DNA of 64,000 nucleotides, taken from contig NZ_KB903440.1 of assembly GCF_000379765.1 (NCBI RefSeq), forward strand, positions 62,001 through 126,000. The letters are read 5' to 3'. How positions within the stretch are numbered: position 1 is the stretch's first letter; every line of letters begins with the position of its first letter. A program made the position numbers and the translations under genes. This DNA comes from Flexithrix dorotheae DSM 6795. Its GTDB lineage: Bacteria > Bacteroidota > Bacteroidia > Cytophagales > Flammeovirgaceae. The notes below the pieces were generated by a model. It searched no databases. It saw only the letters and a list, made by a program, of their open reading frames with translations, and was not told the DNA's origin. Positions 8,869 to 17,253 of the stretch are shown in pieces.

Positions 8869-10158
8869 TTAACTATTCATTATGCTCTCGATTTCTTCCA
8901 CTTCCCTGGGAATATTTTTCATTAAATCTACCGGGCCCTTTCCAGTAATTAGAATATCATTTTCAATTCTTACTCCAATGGATTCTTCCCTAATATAAAT
9001 ACCAGGCTCACAGGTAAATACCATTCCTTCCTCGAATGGCTGGCTTCTTTTCCCATAATCATGTACATCCAGGCCCAGATGATGGGAAACCCCATGCATA
9101 AAATATTTTTTGTAAAGGGGTTTGGTAGGATCCTGCTTTGCCACTTCAGACTTGTCCAGAAGGCCCAGATTAATTAATTCATCTTCGGTGATTTTTCCTA
9201 TTTCCTTGTGATAATCCTTAATATTATTACCAGGTACCAGCATTTGGATAGCCTGCTTTTGTATCCTTAAAACAGCATTATAAACAGCTTTTTGTCTGTC
9301 AGTAAATTTTCCATTTACCGGAATGGTTCTGGTCAAATCAGCCGCATAATTCCCATACTCTGCGCCAAAATCCATTAATAATAAATCTCCTTCCCGGCAT
9401 TGTTGATCATTGGCGATATAATGTAAAATACAACTGCTAAACCCGGAGGCAATTATTGATTCATAGGCTGGTCTTCTCGATCTGTTTCTTAGGAATTCGT
9501 GGGTAATCTCCGCTTCAATTTCATATTCCCAAACCCCGGGCTTCACAAATTTGAGTACTCTTTCAAATGCTTTTGCTGTGATGTTACATGCTTCCTGAAT
9601 AGCCTCAACTTCCTCCACAGATTTGATTACCCTCAATTGATGCATAATGGGAGCCGATCTTTCAAATTTGTGGAGGGGAAACTGATTTTTGCACCATTTA
9701 ATAAATCTGGCATCCTTGGTTTCTACTTCAGAAGTTGCTCTGAGATGCTCGTTGGTATTGAGATAGATATGTTCGGTATCAAAAACCAGTGAAAGGAGAA
9801 AGTTTTCAAAACTGGAGAGCCAGTAAACCGTCTGGATACCAGATAATTCCCTGGCCTTTTCTTTGGTCAGTTTATTTCCTTCCCAAATGGCAATTTCCTC
9901 ACTTGTTTCTTTTAGAAATAATATTTCCCTGTGTGATTCTTCCTTACAATCCGGAAAAATTAGCAAAATGGTTTCTTCCTGATCAATTCCTGAAAGATAA
10001 AACAAATCTGTTTGCTGGATAAATGGCCGAACCCCATCTGCACTAGTGGGCTGGATATCATTGGAATGGAAAATGGCAATTGAATTAGGTTTCATCTGGT
10101 CAGCAAATCTGGACCTGTTTCGCTCAAAAAGTGATTTGTTTATTGGATTGTATCTCAT
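8869..10158 (-). CDS. pepP: Aminopeptidase P family metallopeptidase (M24B)
   Basis: A 429-residue Xaa-Pro aminopeptidase of the pita-bread fold. The N-terminal creatinase-like domain starts MRYNPINKSLFERNRSRFAD. The five metal ligands of M24 are visible: two Asp in LLMDFGAEYGNYAADLTR, His in GVSHHLGLDVHD, Glu in FTCEPGIYI and Glu in VGVRIENDILIT, expected to hold two Mn/Zn ions. It removes N-terminal residues before proline in the cytoplasm. Length is typical. modA follows after 3 bases. The upstream spacer of almost 500 bases suggests its own promoter there. Confidence 0.92.
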   Translation of the reverse strand: MRYNPINKSLFERNRSRFADQMKPNSIAIFHSNDIQPTSADGVRPFIQQTDLFYLSGIDQEETILLIFPDCKEESHREILFLKETSEEIAIWEGNKLTKEKARELSGIQTVYWLSSFENFLLSLVFDTEHIYLNTNEHLRATSEVETKDARFIKWCKNQFPLHKFERSAPIMHQLRVIKSVEEVEAIQEACNITAKAFERVLKFVKPGVWEYEIEAEITHEFLRNRSRRPAYESIIASGFSSCILHYIANDQQCREGDLLLMDFGAEYGNYAADLTRTIPVNGKFTDRQKAVYNAVLRIQKQAIQMLVPGNNIKDYHKEIGKITEDELINLGLLDKSEVAKQDPTKPLYKKYFMHGVSHHLGLDVHDYGKRSQPFEEGMVFTCEPGIYIREESIGVRIENDILITGKGPVDLMKNIPREVEEIESIMNS

Positions 10159-10649
10159 ATCTATAGGGTACTGTAATTAATATTCAAGAATGCCTTAAAT
10201 TTATCAATATTGAATTAAAAATAAAGCCTGATTTACCTAGTTCTTAAAAAAAGGAGTAAGGGGATTTTCCACATTATGGTTATTTTTGTGGTCAATCATT
10301 TTTTTTAACAAAAAGGTAGGTTATTTTTTTCTTACATTAGCAAACAAGAACTAAAACCTTTCAAAATGAATTGAAGGTTAGGCATTTTCTTTTTTAATTA
10401 TTTGGCTCCGACTTTTGGCAAAATTCTTTTTTTAGATTAGATTAACTTATTGAAAGTGAATAATTTAATTTCTTATCGCTGTCTTTTATTTCTAAAGTGT
10501 CATAAATGATGTTAACTAACTGAATCTTTCTTGTTATCAATTAGTTACGGTAAGCAGGGATATTTTTTAATTTTGACTTATTACTTAATACCAATAGACA
10601 TAAATAATACTCAGGAGTTTTCATTTTCCTGATAACCTCATTTTAGCAT
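10159..10649. other. Intergenic region between divergent genes
   Basis: No gene seen. It separates the pepP gene from the divergent subtilisin-like gene. It contains an imperfect hairpin at 10355-10379 (AACCTT-T-CAA with TTGAAGGTT) and a candidate promoter element at 10568-10575. The rest is AT-rich with homopolymer T runs. Confidence 0.5.
10568..10575 (+). promoter_or_regulatory. Candidate -7 promoter element of the S8 protease gene
   Basis: TAATTTTG matches TAnnTTTG and lies 74 bases before the ATG. No -33 TTTG is apparent, so support is limited. Confidence 0.3.
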
Positions 10650-12200
10650 ATGAAAATATTAAGCACCCTGATTCTTTATTTTTCTGTTATACACCTTATC
10701 AATGCACAGCAAAAATACTGGATTGAATTTACTGATAAAGATGAATCTAATTACAAATACCAGGAGAATTTAAGTGAAAAGGCTATTGAAAACAGAAAGT
10801 TATTAAACCTGCCTTTAGTTCAATATACCGACATTCCCGTAAAAAATGAATATTTAAAAAAGGTTCAAGGTAATGACATTCAGATAGTAAATACTTCCAG
10901 GTGGTTAAATGCCTCAACTGCTTATTTAACCCAGAACCAAATAGAATGGCTGGAGAAACAGGAATTTGTAAAAAAAGTTTCTCCAATAAAAACCATGATT
11001 GTTCCTTTGGAAATGGAATTCGATAAATCACTAATCGAAAACCCAAAGGAAGTACAGTTTACCACGGCCATTTCTCAAATGGAGGCCAACCTGATTATGA
11101 AGGCTGGATTAACCGGAGAAGGAATTACCGTTGGGGTGATTGATGCGGGATTTTACAATGCAGATAAAAATAAGTTTCTTAAACACCTTTTCAAAAGTAA
11201 AAGTATCCTCGGAGCAAGAGATTTTGTAAATCCGGGCCAACTGGATATTGAAAACCTGAAAACCTACTCAGATGGACATGGCACCAAGGTTTTGATGAGA
11301 ATTGCCGGGAAAAAAGGGAACTCCTCCTATTTCGGGATGGCGACTAAAGCACAATTTTATCTGGCAAGATCGGAAAAGGGAGATTCTGAAAGTAGGGAAG
11401 AGGAGGATTACTGGATAAGTGCCATGGAATGGATGGATAGTCTTGGAGTTAGAATTATTAATACTTCATTGGGTTATGCCATTGGATTCGATGATCCTTC
11501 TCAGAATTATAAACCTGAACAAATGAATGGGGCAACAGCCATGATTTCCAAAGCGGCTCAAATTGCCAGTGATGAGAAGGGAATTTTATTAGTAGTTTCA
11601 GCGGGAAATGAAGGTTCTGATCCAAACTGGAGAATTGTTTCTGCTCCGGCAGATGCCAAGGGAGCGCTTTCTGTAGGGGCCACCGCCAACAATGGAATGA
11701 AAATGGGCTACAGTAGTATTGGCCCAACTTCTATATCCTATTTAAAACCAAATGTTTCCTGTTATTCCATGGAAGGGACTTCTTTTTCTGCCCCGGTAAT
11801 AACAGGTTTTGCGGCTTGTTTAATGCAGGCCAAGCCCACCGTAACTAACAAGGAATTAGTAGAAATTATAGAAAAATCAGGTCCGCTTTTTCCCTATGGG
11901 AATAATTATATAGGCTATGGGGTACCAAAGAGTTCTTCAGCTCTTAAATTGTTGGAAGGGGAGGAGTTAAATCCCAGCATAAAACGGAAAATTGCAAACG
12001 GCAAGGATTTCTTAAATATTAAAGTGGATGATAAAGATGTGCGGGAAGGAATTGTGTTTCACAAAACAGATCAAAAATCTGTAAATAATCAGGAAGTGAT
12101 TACGGGCAGTAAAGGCAGATTTAAAGTAACCAGACCTGGTGAAAATATTATGCAGTCTTCCATCGTAATCGGAGAAGAGACTTTCGAGATTTTTTGGTAA
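10650..12200 (+). CDS. Secreted subtilisin-like serine protease (S8)
   Basis: A 516-residue protein with signal peptide (residues 1-19, ending LINAQ). After a propeptide-like region to about residue 150 comes the S8 catalytic domain: Asp165 in VGVIDAGFYN, His210 in DGHGTKV, Asn320 (oxyanion) in SAGNEG and nucleophile Ser378 in EGTSFSAP. A C-terminal tail of about 100 residues follows that is not an obvious T9SS sorting domain. The start of the mature protein with KYWIEFTDKDESNYK is typical of Bacteroidota S8 exoproteins. It probably works outside the cytoplasm on proteins. It is monocistronic with terminator at 12244-12280. Confidence 0.9.
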   Translation: MKILSTLILYFSVIHLINAQQKYWIEFTDKDESNYKYQENLSEKAIENRKLLNLPLVQYTDIPVKNEYLKKVQGNDIQIVNTSRWLNASTAYLTQNQIEWLEKQEFVKKVSPIKTMIVPLEMEFDKSLIENPKEVQFTTAISQMEANLIMKAGLTGEGITVGVIDAGFYNADKNKFLKHLFKSKSILGARDFVNPGQLDIENLKTYSDGHGTKVLMRIAGKKGNSSYFGMATKAQFYLARSEKGDSESREEEDYWISAMEWMDSLGVRIINTSLGYAIGFDDPSQNYKPEQMNGATAMISKAAQIASDEKGILLVVSAGNEGSDPNWRIVSAPADAKGALSVGATANNGMKMGYSSIGPTSISYLKPNVSCYSMEGTSFSAPVITGFAACLMQAKPTVTNKELVEIIEKSGPLFPYGNNYIGYGVPKSSSALKLLEGEELNPSIKRKIANGKDFLNIKVDDKDVREGIVFHKTDQKSVNNQEVITGSKGRFKVTRPGENIMQSSIVIGEETFEIFW

Positions 12201-12243
12201 TAATAAAATTTCAGGAACAAAAAGAACTGAAATGTTCTTTAGT

Positions 12244-12280
12244 AAAAGGCATTATAAATTGTATAGTGCCTTTTATTTTT
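12244..12280 (+). terminator. Rho-independent terminator after the S8 protease gene
   Basis: Arms AAAAGGCATTATA (12244-12256) and TATAGTGCCTTTT (12262-12274) pair with one G-U, loop of five bases, followed by ATTTTT. Confidence 0.8.
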
Positions 12281-12281
12281 G
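12274..12281 (+). promoter_or_regulatory. Candidate -7 element overlapping the terminator tail
   Basis: TATTTTTG fits TAnnTTTG and lies 67 bases before the lipoprotein gene at 12349. T-rich terminator tails produce this pattern easily by chance. Confidence 0.25.
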
Positions 12282-12348
12282 CACTGAATTTAAGACTATC
12301 GCTTTTTCAGTTTAAAAGAATTCCCTTTTTATTCAAAATATTGAAATA

Positions 12349-12927
12349 ATGAATCCCAGGATAATTTTGTTGTTGTTGTTATTTTTTGTTGTTGGCTGCC
12401 GATCGGAGAGAAAAGCTGAAACCGCTGAAAAAGTGTATTTTGATTTGGCTGGTTTTGTGGATCAGCAGGTTGCTTATTTGCAGGAAAATCCGGTGAATGC
12501 CCTAAAAAAAGTGGATATGAATGGGGAACATGAAGAAGTCAATATTATCAATAATAAAATTGAAAAAAGCGGGGAACTGGTGAACTGGGAAAAAGAACTG
12601 GCCCTTTTTAAGGAGGCGGATATCAATAAACCTGTTTTAAGAAACTCGTATGAAGTGATAGAAAAACTGGAAGGTTTGGCTACAATTTATATGGCTAAAG
12701 AAGAGGACCTCCCTGTACATAGTCTATCGGTATTTAGAGAAAATCAGGATGAGGAGGTAACCGAAATTTCAATTTCTTATCTAGAAGAAAAAGATTTATT
12801 CTTAAATACCAGGGAATTGAGGATGGAATTGGAGAATGAAAAATTAAGGAAATTAACCATTAATGGTTTTCAGAAATTACCTACTATTGATTCTCTTATT
12901 TATTACATACAAATTGAATTGAAGTAG
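12349..12927 (+). CDS. Lipoprotein of unknown function
   Basis: A 192-residue protein with a lipoprotein signal: hydrophobic leucine stretch then VVGC, with Cys17 as the expected lipidated residue. The mature part is charged and predicted mixed alpha/beta, with no motif that I recognise. It ends 8 bases from the stop of the convergent gene at 12936. The preceding S8 protease gene has its own terminator, so this gene is probably transcribed separately. Role unknown; envelope location is inferred from the lipobox. Confidence 0.7.
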   Translation: MNPRIILLLLLFFVVGCRSERKAETAEKVYFDLAGFVDQQVAYLQENPVNALKKVDMNGEHEEVNIINNKIEKSGELVNWEKELALFKEADINKPVLRNSYEVIEKLEGLATIYMAKEEDLPVHSLSVFRENQDEEVTEISISYLEEKDLFLNTRELRMELENEKLRKLTINGFQKLPTIDSLIYYIQIELK

Positions 12928-12935
12928 CTTTTTTA

Positions 12936-14423
12936 CTATAAGGTTATTTTTTTGAAGCAGAGATTTTTTTCTCTTTGCTTTTTATTGCTGCTTTTCTGTT
13001 GATAGCCCCAGGCGAAAAAATAATTGTCATACCAGTTTTCCAACCCAAGAAATGCATTTTTCTGGATGTTAAAACTTGTGTTGGCCTCTTCTAGGAGCAC
13101 TCCCTTGTCCAATATTTTTCGATGAATTATTCCCTCATCTTTATACAGGACCTTCAATAAACTGCCCTCAGATTTAAACTTTAGCACACCATTAAGATCA
13201 AAGGATTTTAGATTTTGAAATACAAATGAATTTTCCCAAACCAAATCTCCCTGCTGGTCAAAACTGGCTATTATGGCTTTGGAAATTTTAAAACTCGGCT
13301 TGTCCAGGTTATATTCAAAAGCCTCTGGAGCTACCATTCCGGTAGTTTCATCTACGATTTCCTTGAGAAATGTAGATTCAAATTCTTCACCGATAATGGA
13401 ATATGTCCCATTTTGCTCAACTATGTCATGAATATATAATTGATATTGAAAGGTGGGAGGATTTCCATTTTGAAGTTCCAGCTTTTTTTTAACTCTGTTG
13501 AATTTTGCCTGATCATTCTGACTTAAAGCTTTCAGAAAGTGATCGAGTTTATAAAAATCATAATATTTGATATTTTCCTGTCTCCCGTCCAAAATCCTGG
13601 ACACAAAAAATCCATCAGCAAGATTTGACTCCAAATTGGTGAAAGTTCCAATCACTAGTAAATCAGTGTTATTGATCCTGACTACTTTTCCATCCAACAA
13701 ATTTTTATAGGGTTGTCCAATCACATCAAAATCCAGATCCAGTTCACCTTCTAAGTTGAATGATTTAAAATTAATTCGCTTTTGGTGATGATAGGTAATT
13801 TGACTGCTCACCATTATTCCCTTGCCTGATTTTTGCTTTTTCAGGGCCAGTAGTTGGGCATTTTTATGGGAGAGAGTATAAATCACTTTTATACCTTTTA
13901 CCCATTCCTGATTGAGCCCGGCCTGAAAAACCATGGACGAATTTCGTGAGTTGGCTTTTACAAAAAGCGAGTTTTTTATTACTTTAAATGAGATTCCCTG
14001 AAGCCCTCTCAGGGTTTCAATTCTGGTTTTTTCAAGTTTTTTTTGATTCAGGTCTAATTTTATGATTTCCATGAAGGCCTTTTTATGGGAGGCAAACAGA
14101 AAATAAATATGCCCGTCTGTTTTGTCAGTGCCTTTATAATCCAATGATTTTTCCATCTCCAGTATATATTTTTTATTGACAGAAAAATCAGTATTGTAAT
14201 GTATAATGGAATAGGTGTACTTCTTTTTCGACTGTAAAGAGTTCGCTTTTTCAAATACTAATGCCCCTTCTTCATCTAAAGTTATTACTTTAAAACTGTG
14301 GCTCTGCGGATTAAATTCAGGCCAGTAGGTATGTACTTTTTGGGCATAAATATTATTAATTATAAGAGTGATGAATGGAATAAAAAGCAGAATACTTTTG
14401 TGTGTTTCCCGGCTGGTTATCAT
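12936..14423 (-). CDS. Secreted protein of unknown function
   Basis: A 495-residue protein with a signal peptide (about residues 9-28, ending NIYAQ). The body is made of alternating beta strands, with phrases such as YSIIHYNTDFSVNKKYIL and DLVWENSFVFQNLKSFDLNG that resemble repeated beta-propeller-like blades, though no formal repeat is obvious. I recognise no catalytic motif. It converges on the lipoprotein gene. A LysM-protein gene lies 186 bases upstream on the same strand. A surface or periplasmic structural role is likely but unproven. Confidence 0.65.
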   Translation of the reverse strand: MITSRETHKSILLFIPFITLIINNIYAQKVHTYWPEFNPQSHSFKVITLDEEGALVFEKANSLQSKKKYTYSIIHYNTDFSVNKKYILEMEKSLDYKGTDKTDGHIYFLFASHKKAFMEIIKLDLNQKKLEKTRIETLRGLQGISFKVIKNSLFVKANSRNSSMVFQAGLNQEWVKGIKVIYTLSHKNAQLLALKKQKSGKGIMVSSQITYHHQKRINFKSFNLEGELDLDFDVIGQPYKNLLDGKVVRINNTDLLVIGTFTNLESNLADGFFVSRILDGRQENIKYYDFYKLDHFLKALSQNDQAKFNRVKKKLELQNGNPPTFQYQLYIHDIVEQNGTYSIIGEEFESTFLKEIVDETTGMVAPEAFEYNLDKPSFKISKAIIASFDQQGDLVWENSFVFQNLKSFDLNGVLKFKSEGSLLKVLYKDEGIIHRKILDKGVLLEEANTSFNIQKNAFLGLENWYDNYFFAWGYQQKSSNKKQREKNLCFKKITL

Positions 14424-14609
14424 AATTCATTGGTGGTTGAATGGGATAAAACTAGCCCATAATACCTTTAAACAGAGATTATTTCTGTTAATAATGGTAT
14501 ATGAATTAAACTAACCCAGAAAATATCAATGCCTGTAAGTGTGGAAATTTACCTGTGACTTTAATGTAAGATTTTGCAAGAATGGTAAAAAAAGAGGACT
14601 TTGAATGAA

Positions 14610-15167
14610 TTATCCCTGATTGGCCTGATTGGCATTCATTTGTTCCATTAAAATCTTTGTTTCCAAAGGCGTTAATTCCTCTTCTCTTTTGTGTTTTTTG
14701 GAAATGATAATGATGAAAAGCAGGAAAAAAGAGGCCAATATTAAGACACAAACCATTACCAGCATATTTTCATTCAGAAAACCTGTAGAACTTAAAGAGG
14801 AAATTAAGTTTTGATCATGTGGGATTTTCACTTCCATTGTTGGATTTTCTTTTTCATCAAATTCTTCAGTTAAAAATGGTAATCCTTCCTCTACTTCTTT
14901 GGCAAGGGGAAGGTGGGGCAGTGTGGCAGGATATTGATGTGCAAAAAATAATGTATCTCCGGGATGAATAAGATCATGGTTTAAGTTATTGAATTCCCTA
15001 AGTTCCTGAAGTGGAATTTCATGGTTTTTGGCAATGCGATAAAGATTGTCCCTGGGTTGGATCACATGAAATTTTTTATCCGCAAAAATGGAGTCCAAGC
15101 TTCCTTCTTCCTGTGCAAAAGAGGCAGTTGTTGAAAAAAGGAAACAAAATAACAACAATCGGAACAT
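14610..15167 (-). CDS. LysM-domain membrane protein
   Basis: A 185-residue protein with signal peptide (1-18, ending ASFAQ), one LysM peptidoglycan-binding domain at about residues 33-76 (FHVIQPRDNLYRIAKNHEIP, then LREFNNLN and IHPGDTLFF), a linker, and a strong transmembrane helix at about 133-155 (MLVMVCVLILASFFLLFIII). The tail is charged, KKHKREEEL, and ends in an Asn/Gln-rich stretch. The likely picture is an inner-membrane protein with LysM reaching into the periplasm to bind the cell wall. No enzymatic domain is attached. Partner unknown. Confidence 0.82.
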   Translation of the reverse strand: MFRLLLFCFLFSTTASFAQEEGSLDSIFADKKFHVIQPRDNLYRIAKNHEIPLQELREFNNLNHDLIHPGDTLFFAHQYPATLPHLPLAKEVEEGLPFLTEEFDEKENPTMEVKIPHDQNLISSLSSTGFLNENMLVMVCVLILASFFLLFIIIISKKHKREEELTPLETKILMEQMNANQANQG

Positions 15168-15516
15168 CTCAATGTGAAAATTAGGTTATATAAGTTGATG
15201 AAATTTTCAAAAAAAGCCCTTAGAAGGTTCCTGAATACAAATACTGGGATAAAAGCCTTTTGGCCACCGGAGAGTGCAGATCTCTTTTAACAAAAAATTA
15301 GTGCCGGTTGGAAAGAAAAAAATGGTAAATGGTGAGTTTTCAGACTCGCCATTTACCATTTCTTACGAGAGGTTAAAATAAAGGTTTTTAATTTAGTGTA
15401 TAAAACTTTGTGATTTTCCTACTAGTGCGATTAGTACGAAATATCTATGTGTTTTAGTGGTTTTAATCAATTGATTACCAGGGGATAATCTCTAAAATGC
15501 GTTTGGCTCCCGGGCA
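15168..15516. other. Intergenic region with terminator
   Basis: Apart from the strong hairpin at 15320-15361 no feature is seen. The part next to the LysM gene (15168-15300) should carry that gene's promoter. Confidence 0.5.
15320..15361 (-). terminator. Terminator of the M14 peptidase gene
   Basis: An 18-base stem (15320-15337 with 15344-15361, one G-U pair, six-base loop). On the minus strand it is followed by a T run, which fits termination of the gene ending at 15517. Confidence 0.85.
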
Positions 15517-16995
15517 TTAATAAATTACGGTATTTGGAATATTATTATCCTTTTCCCCAATTTGGTAGATAAAACCATTAATTACAGCCGTTTTTTTCTT
15601 TTTCCCTTTCCCAATAGTAAAATTTGCGGGGCTGCCCAGTTCAATTGCCGATTTTGGAGTTGATTCAGATAATACCAGGTTGATGGGAACTTGGGGCAGG
15701 CCTTTCGATTTTTCATGGTTTTTCACTTTAGCAAAGGTGATTCCCTTGCTGAGTAATTCATTGATTTTTGTTTCATTCAGTTCTTCCTGATTTTCAAAAG
15801 TATCTTCACTTATTAATCCTGGAAATACTTCCTGTTCCTGAGCATCAATTTCTTCATACCCATAAAAAGTGGACATGTCTCCAAGTTCTACTATGTATCC
15901 TTTATATTTAAAAGCTTTGTCCCCATTTTCATGAAACTGGTGATAATTTACTCCAATATCCATAATGTATTTTTTCCCCTGAACTTCTACCTTGGCATTT
16001 CTTACAATCAGGTCAAATAAATACCTTTTGTTGAAAGGAATGGCTTCATATCTTTCAATGGTTTCCTTTTCGTAACTCTTTGTGGAAATAGCTTCAAGTG
16101 CTTTTAGGAGAAGAATAAAATTCATTTTTCTCAAATGCTGTTTTTCCGGATCATTCGGATAACCTCCCGATTCTACCAAAATAGTGCTGGTTCCCCATTT
16201 TTGGATATTATCTCCAAATGCCCTTGGCTCAAAAGTATCATCATATTTGGCTATGTGGCCAGGAATAAATTGCTGAAGGGTTTCATCCAGAATACCTATA
16301 ATTTTCATGGCGTTTCCCCTCACATCATTCACATCCTTTTCATAGTTGTAGGCAGGAGCAAGGAAAGAAATTGAAGCCTGATTGGCACTTTTCCCGGCAC
16401 TGTATAAAGTACTTTGGTCGTGTAAATTGAAACCGAAATCAGCATTGGTTTTATCCCTGATTTTCTTTAAAATTTTTGCCTCAGGTGATTGTAATCTTTG
16501 TGCATCCCGGTTGATATCGAAGTCCAGGGCATTTCTTCGTTGGTATTTTTCCGCACCATCCGGATTGAGCATGGGAACAAAGTACAAAGTGCACTCTTCC
16601 AAAACCTTTTCCCTGAATTCATCCAGCTCATCAGAAGCCAGAAAAAAGTTGAACATGTCCATAAGGGCCATGGTAGCGGTTGGCTCATTACCATGCATTT
16701 GCGACCAAAGCAACACATTGGTTTTTCCCTTACCCAGTTTTAATAAATTGATTTTTCTTCCTTCAACAGATTCACCCAAAACTTTTACTTTAAAAGTTTT
16801 ATCCTCATCCAGTTTATCTATAATAGGTTGAATATCCTCCAGCTTTAAATACTGGTGACTAATTGATTTTTCTAAATATTGATCATAGTGATCGAACAGG
16901 AATTTTTCTAAAGAACCCTCAGTTTGTGACATTGCCTGATTAAAAAATACCTGAAGTAAAAAAAATGAGATAATGATGTGTTTTGTGAAGTTCAT
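15517..16995 (-). CDS. Secreted M14 family zinc carboxypeptidase
   Basis: A 492-residue protein with signal peptide (1-23, ending QAMSQ). The M14 fold is shown by WSQMHGNEPTATMAL (His and Glu zinc ligands), VPMLNPDGAEKYQRRNALD with DINRDAQ (substrate-binding Asn-Arg pair), FNLHDQSTLY (third zinc-ligand His) and ILVESGGYPND (catalytic Glu). It removes C-terminal residues from peptides in the periplasm or outside. A C-terminal beta domain of about 150 residues after residue 340 is common in Bacteroidota M14 proteins. Monocistronic, with a terminator at 15320-15361. Confidence 0.9.
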   Translation of the reverse strand: MNFTKHIIISFFLLQVFFNQAMSQTEGSLEKFLFDHYDQYLEKSISHQYLKLEDIQPIIDKLDEDKTFKVKVLGESVEGRKINLLKLGKGKTNVLLWSQMHGNEPTATMALMDMFNFFLASDELDEFREKVLEECTLYFVPMLNPDGAEKYQRRNALDFDINRDAQRLQSPEAKILKKIRDKTNADFGFNLHDQSTLYSAGKSANQASISFLAPAYNYEKDVNDVRGNAMKIIGILDETLQQFIPGHIAKYDDTFEPRAFGDNIQKWGTSTILVESGGYPNDPEKQHLRKMNFILLLKALEAISTKSYEKETIERYEAIPFNKRYLFDLIVRNAKVEVQGKKYIMDIGVNYHQFHENGDKAFKYKGYIVELGDMSTFYGYEEIDAQEQEVFPGLISEDTFENQEELNETKINELLSKGITFAKVKNHEKSKGLPQVPINLVLSESTPKSAIELGSPANFTIGKGKKKKTAVINGFIYQIGEKDNNIPNTVIY

Positions 16996-17195
16996 TTTAC
17001 TTTAAATTCTATGTTAATTATTTATTGATTCGGCTAAATTAGGGTGAATAGGGCAATATCAATAATCCTGAGTACACACATTTATTAAATTCTATATATT
17101 CCTCATACCTAATTAAAAAATGACCGGCTGGGCATTTGTGTTTGCAGGTCTGAAAAACTATTGGGAACCTGGGTTCAGGTATTTTTTGCAATAAA

Positions 17196-17231
17196 AAAGC
17201 GCCATAGATTATAAGAAATCTATAGCGCTTT
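17196..17231 (-). terminator. Terminator of the surface-protein operon
   Basis: Arms AAAGCGCCATAGATT and AATCTATAGCGCTTT pair with one mismatch around a six-base loop; read on the minus strand it is followed by TTT-rich sequence. It lies 22 bases after the T9SS gene's stop codon. Confidence 0.8.
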
Positions 17232-17253
17232 CATAAGCTTTGGAAATTATCCC

